Part shown: piece after piece, positions 22,471 to 34,807 of the stretch
Layout of the letters: each line of letters begins with the position of its first letter
Numbering within the stretch: position 1 is the first letter of the stretch
Assembly (NCBI GenBank): GCA_003439945.1
Contig: QVRM01001444.1
Span: 148,501 to 212,500 of the forward strand
DNA from: Dermanyssus gallinae
Lineage: Eukaryota > Arthropoda > Arachnida > Mesostigmata > Dermanyssidae
DNA: 64,000 nt
Reading direction: 5' to 3'
The notes under the pieces: generated by a model
What the model was told of the DNA's origin: nothing
Databases searched by the model: none
Seen by the model: the letters and a program-made list of their open reading frames with translations, nothing else
Program-made: the position numbers and the translations under genes

Positions 22471-22957
22471 AATGAGTGGTGGAAAGCCTTATATAACGAG
22501 AATGATATGCTATCACAGACACTAGAACTAATATGACTAAGCGCAGTTTGTAGCACTCAAACAACAATTTTAAGCTGTAATAAAGGACAAACGACCAAAC
22601 GACGCAAATGTATGCCCGAAAAGTCGAGAAATTCATGAGCGTGTTAAAAGACACTGGCGTTTTACCCAGACGACTAGATTACCTAACCATCTCATCGATT
22701 ACGAAGAATAGACCACACATGTCACAGCACTGTTTCAGACTCAAACAATTTCAACACTCGCATTTATGTCTCGAATTCTGGAACCCTGGCCGACCGTAAT
22801 AAACGGCCCTAAAGAATCTAACATAGCATGGAATCTCTTTCAATATTATATAAAGGGGTGTATGATCTTTTATGCTTGTATGTGATTGTTTGCAGTGCAT
22901 ATACTACTGGAAGAAAAACATTACTAGGTGCCAAACATGCACGCACAATTCAATACG

Positions 22958-23134
22958 AGGACGAACTTTTCGGGCTGACACTGAACCAAGATTTAACGTT
23001 CACGGGCTGCTGTTCGCATTGCTTCATAGACGGACCCCATAAATACAGCTGTGCAATGGTGGGACTCGAACCCGCGCACCTTTTGTGTCTCCTTCGGCCG
23101 TGAGGCGCAGGCAGATGCACCACGCCACCGGGCT
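22958..23134 (-). repeat. tRNA-derived SINE, unit 3
   Basis: Minus-strand head GCCCGGTGGCGTGGTGCATC, B box GGTTCGAGTCC (near 23,063-23,073), then the same body as the unit 2 copy. Confidence 0.75.
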
Positions 23135-24296
23135 CGGCAAACTAGGTTTATTGCCAGCCTTTATGTAATCGTGACAGTCGCTTAAATAATGTTCGAACCT
23201 ATTACAATATACAGGTGTGTACACCTAGCCATTTTAATTTAAGCACTAAAAGAAAGTAATTTAGTCTGTCGAATGCGCTATTTGTGTCAGAATAAAGGTA
23301 GTGAAAGTTTTGAGCGTTTTTATGAACATGGCCCTATTTTGATCCTTAAAAGCTGCGCACGTATAGACTGATTAGTGGATTTAACATGATTTCTATTTCA
23401 CCCGGGCAGATTAAATATCCCTGATGTAGCTCACGAAGTCAATCATCTGTAGCTGTAGTGCTTAGCTCATCATAACAAAGTTTAATGTAACTTCTTTATT
23501 GTGGAGAAGAGCACTAAGATAATTAGGTTATCCTGAATCTTCTGAAGTTTTAGATTTTACAGATAATGCCACCTCTGATGCGGCAGTTGCATGTATGGCA
23601 GATACGTTGCTATATATATTCAATTTCAATTTGAGGTTTATTCACGGAACTGCAATTCCACAATGCTTAAGTTCTCGTGTATAAACATATTTAAAATATG
23701 TATTAGCACTAGCATTATCTATTTAATACTTTAACATGTCTCACTGCATACGAAGCTAACAGTTGATGTCGCTAAAAACTTTTCCCGTTCACGCACATGA
23801 CACGCTTTCTTTAACCTATTGATAGGTAATTAGCTTTGACAAGAGTTTTTACTCGTTACCTATTTTTTCACCTCACGTGTAAATACTGAGATGAGTACAT
23901 GAATTTCTTTGGGAAGTTCGGTCCAGATAGTCGGCAGGGTGTACGCGAGAGCATGACGAGTGGACTGCTTTAGATCTACTGGCCTCACAAATTCCGTTGC
24001 ACGTCGAGTTGTGCGTCTAACAGCAGCTCTTATAAAAAATCAGCATCATCCGAAATAACTCTTTTGCTACATCTTTATTATCTGTATTATAGTAAAGTTA
24101 GTTAATGGTCCTAAATGGATCAGACGTTACTCGTTTATTCACTAAAAAGTTAAAACTCTGTATCAAATTAAGCTGAATCACCAGGGCTGACATTGATTTT
24201 TCCAAATGTTTGTCAATCCTTGGGCCTATCTCACCTAATCCTCTGCAATCGTTTAAGTTATTATGTACACCTTCCTCGTAAATATATTTTCCAATG

Positions 24297-24584
24297 TGTA
24301 GTGTCCACCACCCCATGCCTGGCCGGCGTCCGTTACGAGTTCGCCATTCTCTCGCTCAAACAACCCACATCCTCTACCTGGCTCGATCAAACGACTACTG
24401 ACTCATTTATTCTCATGCCTCCTTATATACTCACAGATTGCCCGCGCATTTAGTGACTTCCCGCGTCTTCGCTGGTAGGGTAACGAAATATTTTAATTGG
24501 GGCCATGAATTTAGCTTGCTTCGGCATTGCCGCTAACCGACGATGTCTATGCCCGCGCTGCTTAACGGACACTGCTATCCTACA
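24297..24584 (-). repeat. Left LTR (3' LTR in element orientation)
   Basis: 288 bases, TG...CA, adjacent to the polypurine tract at 24,585-24,599. Very similar to the right LTR, which indicates a fairly recent insertion. Confidence 0.9.
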
Positions 24585-25556
24585 TTCTCCCCCCCTTCGC
24601 AGGCTTGTTTTGAATTCTATCCCGTCTTTACTCACGAACTCCCGTAAACGGCTTGGTGCGCGTCTAACCCGCCGTGGACGTCCTTCAGAGCGGTGCGCTG
24701 TCGTCTTCATGTTCATAATGTGGCGCACCCGGCGGCGGCTGGCCTCCGTATACTGACCCAGTCGCCGGGCACGACCGCACGAACCTGGTTCCGACTGCCG
24801 TTAGTCTTCCGTCTGCGTGCTCCTTCGGTTCGCCCACTCGCGCTTGCTCATCCTCATGTGCATCCTCCGCCGCCTCCAGCCATTCGCCGTTGGCCCAACG
24901 ATCCCAGCGTGGCCGCTCCTCCACGTCGATCGCCTGCACATTCTGCCGCGTTCATATACTTCCGGCCGAAATAGCCCCAAACTTGCCACACTTTCGGCTC
25001 CTCACTTGTTTTGCCGGGCAGATTTCGGCCCCATACTCAAGCCTCGTCCATCCGCACGCCTGGCATCCATCCGTTCCGTGTTCTCGCCCTGCCGCCAGAC
25101 TAAGTCCGCTTCGTTCCGCCGGCCCTCGCTCACCAACTCGTGTCGTGCTGCAATCCATACTGGCCTTCGTGACGCACCTCTCCACGTGTAACGCGGCCGT
25201 TAGGGCTTGTTCGACTGTCCCGTACTCGTGGCTTTTCCATCCGCGCACGATCCACCCGCTCCGCGTTCTCGTCCTGCCGACGGCCTTGGTCCGCTTTATT
25301 CCGGCGGCCCTTTGCTTCCCGAACCTCGTTCACCTACTCGTTTCCTCCTGCGATCCATCTGGCATCCGTGACGCACCTCTCCTCGTGTAGCGCGGCCGTC
25401 CAGTTCGACCCGCAAGACCGCTTCGAGGAGGAGCTATTCTCTCACCTGTGGCCTGGTCGTCCCAGAATGAGGTGGCTCCTCAACACCAGGGTTCGTACGT
25501 CGAGCTTGCACCTCACCACCAGTCACCGCAGTGCCGCTAAGTACTCACCGTTGTCT

Positions 25557-25783
25557 TCACCGGCAACGGCTGTTCTTTTGTGTTCCTTGAGCATTTCCGT
25601 TAGCTTCGTCACCATCCTGACGTGGTTGCCTCGCCGTCTTTCTCCGGCTCCGTGCCTGGTGCCATTCCCTCCACGGTGTTGTTGGCCGGTCCATGAATGG
25701 CAGAACCGAAGGTGGGGAATGGCAGACCTGCGGCATTGTTGCACTGCCTTTTAATTCTTCCGGATCCTGTCGACTGCGCCCGT
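25557..25783 (-). pseudogene. Gypsy-like gag N-terminus fragment
   Basis: Directly inside the right LTR. The motif PPSVLPFMDRPTTPWREW is typical of gag starts in Ty3/gypsy elements. The frame degenerates within about 60 codons and no zinc knuckle follows. This small insert is the only recognisable protein trace in the element. Confidence 0.5.
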
Positions 25784-26071
25784 TGTAGTGTCCACCACTC
25801 CATGCCTGGCCGGCGTCCGTTACGAGTTCGCCATTCTCTCGCTCAAACAACACACGTCTTCTGCCTGGCTTGAACAAACGACTACTGACTCATTTATTCT
25901 CATGCCTCCTTAAATACTCATAGATTGCCCGCGCATTTAGTGACTTCCCGCGTCTTCGCTAGTAGGGTAACGACATCTTCTAATTAGGGCCATGTATTTA
26001 GCTTGCTTCGGCATTGCCGCTAACCGACAATGTCTATGCCCGCGCTGCTTAACGGACACTGCTATCCTACA
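25784..26071 (-). repeat. Right LTR (5' LTR in element orientation)
   Basis: 288 bases, the same length as its partner, followed by the CAATG duplication. Confidence 0.9.
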
Positions 26072-26119
26072 CAATGTAATTGTGGCCGATGCGTGATAGA
26101 CTTTATTTTTAATTCTTCT

Positions 26120-26303
26120 CTTTTTCACAAGGTCACACAAGTTCTCTCGAAGTTCCGCATTGGTGGATGGTATCCATGCCCCACTCTATTACAACAAATG
26201 GGTAGAGTTTTGCATTGTATTGTCTATAGCCTTCATTGCTTCCGGACCCTTAGCGTTAAACTGTGTAGAACAATTTACGATCAGAGTGAATGTGACTGTT
26301 AAA
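26120..26303 (+). other. Conserved short reading frame, unit 3
   Basis: The frame reads TQVLSKFRIGGWYPCPTLL and then QQMGRVLHCIVYSLH, and ends at a stop after DQSECDC. The matching frame occurs at 8,549 and 35,150. An overlapping frame (26,160-26,429) is also open here but is not conserved. Unknown family. Confidence 0.35.
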
Positions 26304-26878
26304 CGCTCCACCAATCGCAGCGACATGAATATAACGTCTTGCCGTTGCAGCAAGACACGGCACCCTTACAGGTACCGCCAGATGATCTTGTATGATCATA
26401 AACGCTACCTGGTTTCTACACAACGTTGACAATTTTGTGGTTTCTTTTACGTCTGAAGCAAGTGGAAAGCAACTTGAAATTGTTCCGTCGGTAATTATGA
26501 ATCACTTCCTCTAAAACATTCATGTTATTACATATTTGAGTGGGGTTAAAGTAGTGCTAGAGAAATTGTGTGTTGCATATCGCAGTATACAGTCGTCTTT
26601 ATAAATGGGAGGGAGTGAATGCTGTTTTCAGTCTTGTCAAAGATCGCGACACCGAACAGACAGTTGGCATTCTACCGATATATTTTCACTTGAAACATAA
26701 GAAAGGAGAGAGTGAAAAGAGAATGCGACAACGTGCCGACGTGAGAGGTATTTAGAAACTTCTGTGGAAAGCATACGCACACTGAGGTGCACAGTCAAAT
26801 TTTGCTTGTAGGTCCTTCCTTAAGTCAACAAAGTAAGAACAGGCATTCATTTTTGTCTTGTGTTTCGTACAATTGCCC

Positions 26879-28555
26879 TCAATTCCTTAGGGATGTGCTT
26901 CGTTTGGACCAACACCAAACGACTACGTGACTTACGACACTTACAACGATTCCGACGGTTAGCGTGACAAGAGCAATTGTGATATCGGAAACTTTAACTG
27001 TGTCAGCCGAATCGCCCATGTCTTCGTTCTTCTTATGGACAAGGCCTCGAATCAATTTTTTCATCAACGGCCCGTGAGCGTGCTCTCCCCACACCGCAGA
27101 CGCTGGTAGAAGGTTCGCTTCAACCAAAAGCCTCAAATGTCTCATCAGCCGTCTAGCCTGAGGATGAGCGCTAGCGAAGCCAAACGCCACAGGTAAAAAT
27201 ACCAGGCTGTCTCGTGAAGCATGGAGTGTGTGAGACATGTGCGTGTGGTGCTGCATCTCTGGTGTGCTCTGTAGTAGGCCGGCGACGCGTGAGCTTCCAC
27301 CAATCAGCTGCAAGCACTGGTCCACGTAGTCTACGGCGTAGTAGCGGCGTCCGCCAGAGCTCGCCTGCCACCGAGCCAGCCATCGGAACAGTTCGGTCGA
27401 ACTGCTACCCTGCGAAATGTCAAACCCAACGATGTCGTAGCTCAGTGAGCACACACTTCCGCCTCGTTCGACAAGGAAGCGTTTCAAGTCTTCGGCGCTG
27501 TCGACCAGCACCGGAGCGGGAATATTCAGCATCGAGTGGAATTTCGACCTCACCACGCTCGAGAACAACAGCCCGACGATGAGTAGTGAAGTCCAAATGT
27601 GCCAGTGCCGTCGGCTGCCCGTCTCGAGCACCGAGGCGCCAGTGTAGACACCGACAACGATAAGCAGCGGCGACCGCTGGCTGAACTTCAGGCACCACCT
27701 CAGGATGCAGCCGAACGCGACCGCAAACACGCCAAACATTGCCCACGTGTGGCCATCAAACGAGTACAGCAGGCCGATCGATCCGATCCGCTCCGGGCGC
27801 GTCGACATCGTATAAATGCGAACAGCCTGCATGTAGAAGACGTATATGCAATCAAGATCTGAGAATACTCGGCAAGAAAATAAGTTAAAGTCCATGTCGG
27901 TCCGGCGAGTTCGGAGCATGCGGTAACTCGTTCTGATGGCCGTCTCTGTACTTTCCGCGTCCAAGAGTCGTGATGCGTTTGTTGGCAGGATTGTTATGTT
28001 CTGCCACGCCGGCATTGTTCTGGCAAAAAGGTACGCTTCGTCGCCAGTAGGGCCTCTGGGCGGCATAACGGCCTCGTTGAAGACCGCGTCGGCGAATTCA
28101 GCAGCGATGGCCTCACGCACAATTCGACGATTCTCGCAGCGCCTCCACTGTGCGGGCAGATCAAAGTAGCTCGCAGATCCCTGCCCGCCTACAAAGTAGG
28201 CAATGCAGAGCACGAACTCATCATCGAGTGCGTCTGACACGTCTAGACGAAGGTCGGCCGGTCTATTTCCGAGAAGGACCCACCTCGAGCGGGGCAGATA
28301 GTGCGCTTCTGCCTTCCACACCCGAATCTCCTCTAGAGACAGTCTATGTGGAACGATCACAACCGACCACCAGTGCACCTCATTGCCCATCACGATCCAA
28401 TCTATCGCCTGACTGAGGTTCGACGTTCGCAGAACAGGTCGCGAGCATGGCTCTTCCGGTACTGGCAAAAGGTGTTTGCTGTCAAGAACAATCATATCAA
28501 AGATATGAATCTGCAACAGAACCACGATGTTCCGACAGAGGTGCGGCAACAACAT
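26879..28555 (-). CDS. Ionotropic-receptor-like protein, copy 4 (intact)
   Basis: An open frame of 558 codons from ATG 28,553-28,555; an in-frame TAA lies about 20 codons upstream, so no longer start is available in this exon. It has the same layout as copy 3: hydrophobic leader, extracellular half, M1 (DGHTWAMFGVFAVAF), pore-like segment, M3 (SSVVRSKFHSMLNIP), SAEDLKRF, S2-like half and last helix. It differs by an in-frame deletion of six residues before the final helix (VWGEHAHGPLMKK where others have VWE...DASTPLM) and by an altered S2 region with extra His residues. Both changes fall in the presumed ligand-binding half, which could alter ligand choice. Intron-free, as are its sisters. 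Function is inferred from topology. Confidence 0.8.
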   Translation of the reverse strand: MLLPHLCRNIVVLLQIHIFDMIVLDSKHLLPVPEEPCSRPVLRTSNLSQAIDWIVMGNEVHWWSVVIVPHRLSLEEIRVWKAEAHYLPRSRWVLLGNRPADLRLDVSDALDDEFVLCIAYFVGGQGSASYFDLPAQWRRCENRRIVREAIAAEFADAVFNEAVMPPRGPTGDEAYLFARTMPAWQNITILPTNASRLLDAESTETAIRTSYRMLRTRRTDMDFNLFSCRVFSDLDCIYVFYMQAVRIYTMSTRPERIGSIGLLYSFDGHTWAMFGVFAVAFGCILRWCLKFSQRSPLLIVVGVYTGASVLETGSRRHWHIWTSLLIVGLLFSSVVRSKFHSMLNIPAPVLVDSAEDLKRFLVERGGSVCSLSYDIVGFDISQGSSSTELFRWLARWQASSGGRRYYAVDYVDQCLQLIGGSSRVAGLLQSTPEMQHHTHMSHTLHASRDSLVFLPVAFGFASAHPQARRLMRHLRLLVEANLLPASAVWGEHAHGPLMKKLIRGLVHKKNEDMGDSADTVKVSDITIALVTLTVGIVVSVVSHVVVWCWSKRSTSLRN

Positions 28556-29639
28556 CTTGCATTTACTACCGCGTACCGCCTTCACTTCCGGTAGCAAACA
28601 GCATTATCAGTCCAGTCACCACATCACTATCGAGGCAAACGCCGACGACCTCGTCTATGTCGAGCTCGAAACCAATAGAACCAAAAATGCATAGCCGCGA
28701 ATTTGACATTTTGCTCACATGCGTATTACCGTTAGGCGTTAACTTGACTACTTAGGTACGAGCTATTCCTAATGAGGGAGTCCTAGGAATTGTATACCGA
28801 AGCTCTTCTGCAATTACGGTGCTCTATAATTTGAGTCTCCTTGATAAGACGATTGGTGCCTGGTAATTAGTCGATGGTAATGCCAATGCCTTGTCCGGGA
28901 GTTTATATTTGCGCGCGCCGCCTGCCGCCAATAGACTGTGGGCCACGTACTGCATAAGGATCAACGTTCGAAGAGCGAAGTTCAAAAATATGTACTCTAA
29001 CTGTTGTTATTAATAATACGACCATAATGCTGTAATGCACCTTGAGGCTACACGAGGCACGCAAAAAATCGTTCTGTGCGGATATTTCGCGCACTGCGCT
29101 GGTTGACCAATCATCGCTGTCATTCATATCTTGATCGTATATCTTAGTTGCTCGCATTAAAAACACACGTATTTTGTACCAAGTTTCAGGACACTGAGTT
29201 CTACGTTGATCTATACTTTATCTCATTTACATTACATATATACGCAAGCTACAAAGCAATTTCAGTTCCCTCTGGCTCACTTCCACCCTCAGGCTCACTT
29301 CCACCCTCTGGGCAGCACTAGCGTTTTCATATCAATTGTCGAATGAGATTCTGATGTGACTTCACCCAAGAGAGATCAAAAAGTGCTGCATCAACTCCTA
29401 CAGCCTGTTTGTTTGAACTCACTTAAACGTATGAACTTAATAAACATAATTACTGTTACAACCCCACCCTATATACATAAATACATATTTTTATAGACTT
29501 CGCGTTTGAAATGTTTACATTCGAGCGGTAAGGAGTCTCCTCGCAGGTCTCAGTTTCATTGCGTATCTTAGGGCCTTCTAGAGCTTATTGGAAAATTGAT
29601 TATATAAATATATAACAGCGTGTCCCGCCTCATATAGAG

Positions 29640-30916
29640 TGTTCATAGGGAGAGTTCTCTTCAGGTCTTTATTGCCCGCGAGGAAGACTCGGCCGATTCT
29701 GTCACTTGGAAAAATAAGGTAAACCAGTTCCATGAAATAGCTGGGAACCAGGGAAAAATCGATGTGGTGCTGTCGCGTATAATTCAAGCGACGGGTGGCA
29801 ATGAGATCCCCACCGCACGGGCGTTAGTGGCGAATCTGTCTACTAAAGGACTCCATGCTGTGGGAGGATGGCGAGATGGTTGAGAAAGCGGTCCGCAAGG
29901 GCAATAGAGATCCAAGAAGAATATGGAGCGCTGCCCGAAACGGGACCTATTTCTTGCTACATGACGAGCCAAGGAGAGGTCAAGGCGGTCAATAAGCTCC
30001 CCGAATGCATCGCACGAAGGCATAACGTTGAGACTGCTGCCACCCAACGGAGAAACAAGAAAAGAGGCACAAATCAACAGGCGAGGAGGGCCATGAGGGC
30101 ACCAAGCGGCACTTCGATTCTTTTTCATAAGGAGAAAGGTGTCTCCTACGCTGACATGCTCAAGCGTCTCGGCAGCACGATTGACCCGACAGAATACAAC
30201 GTAAAAGCTACAGGGGTCCAACGCAGGGGGTTTTCTAGCGGTAATACGTGATTGACAGTGCAGAAACCGCAGAGGGTGCCACCGAGTCTTTCTAAGAGGC
30301 CCTTACGAGCAACGGGAGTGCACAGGCCTCCCGGGTTATGTCAATACAGTGCAGGTTGATAATAAGGGACTTGCTCGAAGAAACGACGCAAGATATTGAG
30401 CACGCGCTAAGGCATATTATAGGCAGTGCTGTCCTGCTTGAGGTTGAGAAGCCTCAAAAGGGGTTCTGTGACCGATAATGGGCCGTGGCTCGGTTAAACC
30501 ACACTGACGCCGCGAAGCTGACGAAGATAGGAAAAGTCCAAATTGGCTGGGCGTTCTGCCCAATTACGAGTGGGTTGCTGTGCCCACATGCCTCGTGCTA
30601 TGGAGTTACCGGACACTCTGCCAACTCCTCTGCATGCTTAAATTACCGGTCTAGAATATCAGAGGCCAGGCGCGAGCGCGGCGGCCCGGACCTAGCGCCC
30701 ACGCGTCTGGTCAACGTCGGGGTGGGAACGATATCGGTTTTAGTGGGCGCGAGTCTCACACTAGCTGCCATACTAGCAGCGCAAGTGCATAACGCATTTC
30801 CGAAACCTTCCAAAAAAGGTCAACGTCGCAGCTCTCCCAGACCCGACACTCCTCCCGAAATCCCTACCGAACAATGCCTTAGACGATCCAGACCACACAG
30901 TAGACATGCCTGCTGA
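29640..30916 (+). pseudogene. R1-clade ORF1 (gag-like), broken
   Basis: Pieces read EMVEKAVRKGNRDPRRIW and SYADMLKRLGSTIDPTEY in different frames; the latter matches the SYA..LK motif of R1 ORF1 proteins. Around 30,540-30,650 GWAFCPI followed by CPHASCYGVTGHSA is the remnant of the CCHC knuckles. ORF1 proteins bind element RNA. Several frameshifts and stops are present. Confidence 0.7.
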
Positions 30917-31299
30917 AGACGACGACGGTCTTCCACAACCCTCGCGAAAGAGGACTATACGGTCACCGTCAATGGACCAACGAGCTGCTAAGTCTCACAA
31001 CTGCAATAACGCAACTTAAAATAGCTCAAGATCATGGACGGTAGACGACCGAAAAAACACTGTGTAAATTTAAAACACGTGGAAGTGCTACCGAGCAACG
31101 GGCAGAGGTGCGGCTTTATTTTTCTCATGGATTGACATTGACAGGATTGGCCGCTTTATTTTATGTTATAGCAGCCCCAGCGGAACGCTCGAGGATGAGG
31201 ACGCCGTAGACGCTGTATCTGAGCCAGAAGAAAAGCCACCAGGGCAAGGCGCAGCAACATGGATAATGTTTGTGTCGTACAACTTTACTGTGAATTTAG

Positions 31300-33200
31300 G
31301 CGCCACAGGGCTTCTCTGCGCAAAACTATAGCGGAAAGCAAGGATCGCTACTGGAGGGAGTTTTTATCAGAGCTAGAGGAGGACCCATAAAGACGGCCCT
31401 TCAGGTTAATACGCGGCGTACCAGGAATCAGAAGAAAAGTAAAAGATTCCCCCTGATAAACTTCTCTGAGTAATGAACAAGCTCTTCCCTCAACATCCTC
31501 CATTTAACAGGATATTGTATGGAGCAGTAGCGGTTGAGGATTACATCCGAGAGGTAACCTCGGCGAATGTGCTCACTGCGGGAGAAAGATTGAAGGCCGG
31601 TAGGGCACTAGGCTCTGATGGCATCCCGGTCTCGGCCACGAAAGTACTCTTTAAGGAGTTCTTGGATGTGGTGTCTAATGTAGCCATACGAATATTCTGC
31701 AGCGGCTGCCTCCCCATGGCCCAGAAGAAGGTGGATCTGGTACTCATTCTGAAAGGGACTAACTCTTATAGGCCAATCTGCCTAGTTGGCACGCTAGCCA
31801 AAGGCAAAGAATTGATAATAGTCTCGCGTGTCCCGCAAGCGGCGCTTTGCAGAGGATCGCGACCTCCTCTAGCCGGCACAATATGGGTTCCGGAAGGGCC
31901 GACCAGTCCTATCGGCTACAAAGCAGCTGGTTACTGAGGCGGAAGCCCTGCGCCAATCCCTGTCTCGCACTAGAGGCTTGCTACTGGTAGTTCTGCTGGA
32001 CGTTAAAAACGCATTTAACAGCCTGCCCTGGAAGGTATCTTAGAGACACTACTTATGAAAAGAGTCCCGCCTTACCTGCGCCGGACAATCTCGTCCTACC
32101 TCAGTGAGAGGCGTATTGTCAGTGAGGGCTCCGAGTTCGACATGACGACCGGAGTTCCACGGGGCTCGATCCTAGGTCTTCTTTTATGGAGCCTGGCATA
32201 CGATGATGTTTTACGTTTAGACAACCTTTCAAAAGGCACTAAACGGCTACCATACGCGGACGACCTCGCAGTGGTGGTCCAGGCCCGCTCATCCCAGCAA
32301 CTAGAACTAAGGGCCAACGACGCCCTGGCGGAGATCGCTCGCTGGCTGAGGGCGGTTGCCCGGACACTGGCGTCGACTAAAAGGATGGCATCCTCCTAAT
32401 TGGGCCAAGGAAATGCTCTTCTTTGAAACGAACTCTAGACGATTAGGAAATCAAGGTCGTCAATACCGCCCGTTATCTTGGAATGCACTTGTACAGGAGA
32501 CTATGGGGCACATCCACATATGTATTGCAGCAAAAAAGGCTGCTAAAGTCTTGCACAAGATAGCCCGACTGATGCTAAACAACTGCAGTCCACGGGAGTC
32601 CAGAAGGCGCATTATTATGTCGGTGGCTGAGTCCATAATTTTATTTGTAGCCCCGGTGTGGCCGTCAACCGCACTATCCGCAGTTAACAACAGACCAACA
32701 GCAAAGCCTAAAGAGTAGCTGCTTTGCGTATCACAATGGCCCAAAGAACAGTCAGCACAGCGGCCGTTTTTGGTCTGGCTAGTACAGTCATCTGGGACTT
32801 GAAAGCAAAAAAGCGATGCCGCTTGTGGGGAGACCCGCAAAAGGAGAAGGCGGAGAAATGGAATAGGACCCTCGGCATTTGGCAGGCCGAATGAGACCCC
32901 ATTCAGATGGAACGCCCGGTTATCGGGTAAGGACTCTGATCCCAGATATCAGGGCCTGGGTGTACCGGCCAGGTGCGAGTTGACGTTCTGCATGTCTCAG
33001 GTCCTCATCGGACACGGTGATGTCCAGTCATACTTACTCAAAGTTCGAAAAACCACATGTCCATTTTGCAAGAGTGCCAGAACGAAACCGAGAACACGCC
33101 TAAACATACCATTTTGTGGTGCGTTCTCTCAGCGTGCGGGTCTACCTAAGGCTTTCCTGGCTAAATTCCTAAACTATTCTCCCTCTTTGATAATTTGAAG
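31300..33200 (+). pseudogene. R1-clade ORF2 reverse transcriptase, broken
   Basis: SKDRYWREFLSELEEDP near 31,330 is the region before the polymerase. AGRALGSDGIP (about 31,600) is RT block 1. GVPRGSILGLLLW (about 32,150) and LPYADDLAVVV (about 32,250, with the YADD catalytic pair) follow, then a thumb-like part, and finally the Cys/His cluster at 32,980-33,150. At least four frame changes; the endonuclease domain is not recognisable. Inactive. Confidence 0.8.
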
Positions 33201-34807
33201 TTATGCTTATGCAGTTCCCGATCGGTTGCGGGGATTGGGACATGACTGGTTTTTAGTGGGTTGAAGTCCCAAACGACCGGCCCACTCTTGCAGACGAGTT
33301 CCCTGCGGTGGTGTCCGCGTGTGCGTACCGTAATTTCAGCAACTGAGAGTAGTTATTTAATCGGTCAAATGCGCCAGTGAAGAGAGAGAAAGTGAAGCTC
33401 TTTGAGTCAAAATAAAAGTAGTGAAACGTTTCTGAGCGTTTTTATGGACGTGGCCCCATTTTGAGTTATCCCTAAAAGCTGCGCACGTGTATACCAATAA
33501 GTGGGAAATTTGTGCTGAGCTAGGTCAAGTAAACTGTTTATTAGTTAGGATTAAGGAGTTATTTAATAATTCGTCGATAAGACGTCGAACGTACGTATAG
33601 ACCAAAGTATTATCGAGAGTTTCATTAGCGTCCGTTTGCAGTGCAATAGGTAGCAGCTCGCTTGGCCAATTGCCGTTATCCCAAGGGATAACGCCGAACG
33701 AACCTGAAACATTCAAAGCGCTTTTTAAACAGGGATAAGGTTTCAGTAGTTATGGGACTATGGGCAAACTGTGTTTTAGAGTGGAATAATTCTTGGGCCT
33801 TTTAGCGCCGCAGGGAGAATCTCGCTGCATGCTTGCTCGGCAGCGCAAATGCAAACCGATTCTAAATTCCTACCACGAATTGAACGTGCTCCGTGGTTCC
33901 ATTGAGCTTTGGTACTGTCGTTTGCTCGCCAAGTGTCCCACGAACACATTTTTGAGGACCAACGTTGATCCTTGAATAAAGGGGCTTTTGACGCGACTTG
34001 ACTTAACAACAGCATACGATGATCGCCAAATAGGCTGCACAGACAAACTGGGTAGCAACAACGCTGGCCGATGCTGCATATTTAGGGCCTGCGCAAAACA
34101 ATGTAACAATTTCGTTTGTTGGGGGTTTAACGAAAACGTTCGACTCTGTTGATTATGACATAGAGACAGCCCACAGCCGGTGGCCCTTGAGAGTGATGAA
34201 TGTGTGAATAATACATAGAGAAAGTGCCTAAGCATGGCTATATCCGAGTTCAAATAGATGGAGTTATTAAACGCCAAATGATTCTTTCTAATAGGTTTCA
34301 CAAGTGGATTCATAATGAAGTCGTTTAGTACACTAAAAAGTCATTTGATAGGTTGCACGAAGATCTTTTACATTAATTCTCTTTAACTCTGACAGATTAA
34401 ATATCCCTGATGTAGCTCGCGAAGCCAATTATCTATAACTGTAGCGCTTAGCTCATCATAACTAAGTTCAATGTAGCTCCATTATTGTGGAGAAGAGCAT
34501 TTCAAAGATGGAGTTGCCCCAATCTTCTGAAGCTTCTTGCTTTACAGATGATATCAACTTTGATGCGGCAATTGGCAGATATCTTGCTATATATAATAGC
34601 AAAGTTGATGAATAGTGTTCTAGACCATCCGCCGTCTCCTACGGGCTCGGAACTTGACCTGAGGTATATCTTCAATGCATTGAGGGCCGGACATGTTAAG
34701 ATATCTAGGGTTTATCCAACAGTCCTTGTGGCAACATGGCCGCTGACTTTCAGCGGTTTGGTTCATCATCGATTCTCAATACGCATCGCTCAGAGAAAAC
34801 TCGATTA

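Larger units (their letters stand above)
24297..26071 (-). mobile_element. Short LTR retrotransposon with CAATG target duplication
   Basis: Two LTRs of exactly 288 bases (24,297-24,584 and 25,784-26,071), both TGTAGTGTCC...ATCCTACA, enclose 1,199 bases. CAATG flanks both ends (24,292-24,296 and 26,072-26,076), proving one insertion event. Next to the left LTR the minus strand ends in the purine run GAAGGGGGGGAGAA, a polypurine tract, so the element reads on the minus strand. Just inside the other LTR a frame reads PPSVLPFMDRPTTPWREW, like the start of a Ty3/gypsy gag. No protease, reverse transcriptase or integrase is present, so it is non-autonomous. Confidence 0.9.
20668..26878. repeat. Spacer of unit 3, internally deleted
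   Basis: Collinear with the other spacers, but about 1.4 kb (the equivalent of 6,320-7,745, including the LINE knuckle) is missing: GTGCAGTGAATT joins almost directly to GGTTCCATGCAAGC near 21,660. It holds a (TA)n tract (21,868-21,904), a mariner-like relic, a SINE and the LTR element. 23,350-24,290 and other gaps show no gene. Confidence 0.7.
29592..33331 (+). mobile_element. R1-clade non-LTR retrotransposon, degenerate
   Basis: In order on the plus strand: gag-like ORF1 pieces, a damaged zinc-knuckle region, a gap where the endonuclease should be, reverse transcriptase in several frames, and the C-terminal Cys/His region (TGHGDVQSYLL-like, then CPFCK) typical of R1-type elements. These normally insert in a target-specific way, but this copy sits in an array spacer. 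The boundaries come from where unit homology stops and resumes; no target-site duplication was identified. Confidence 0.8.
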
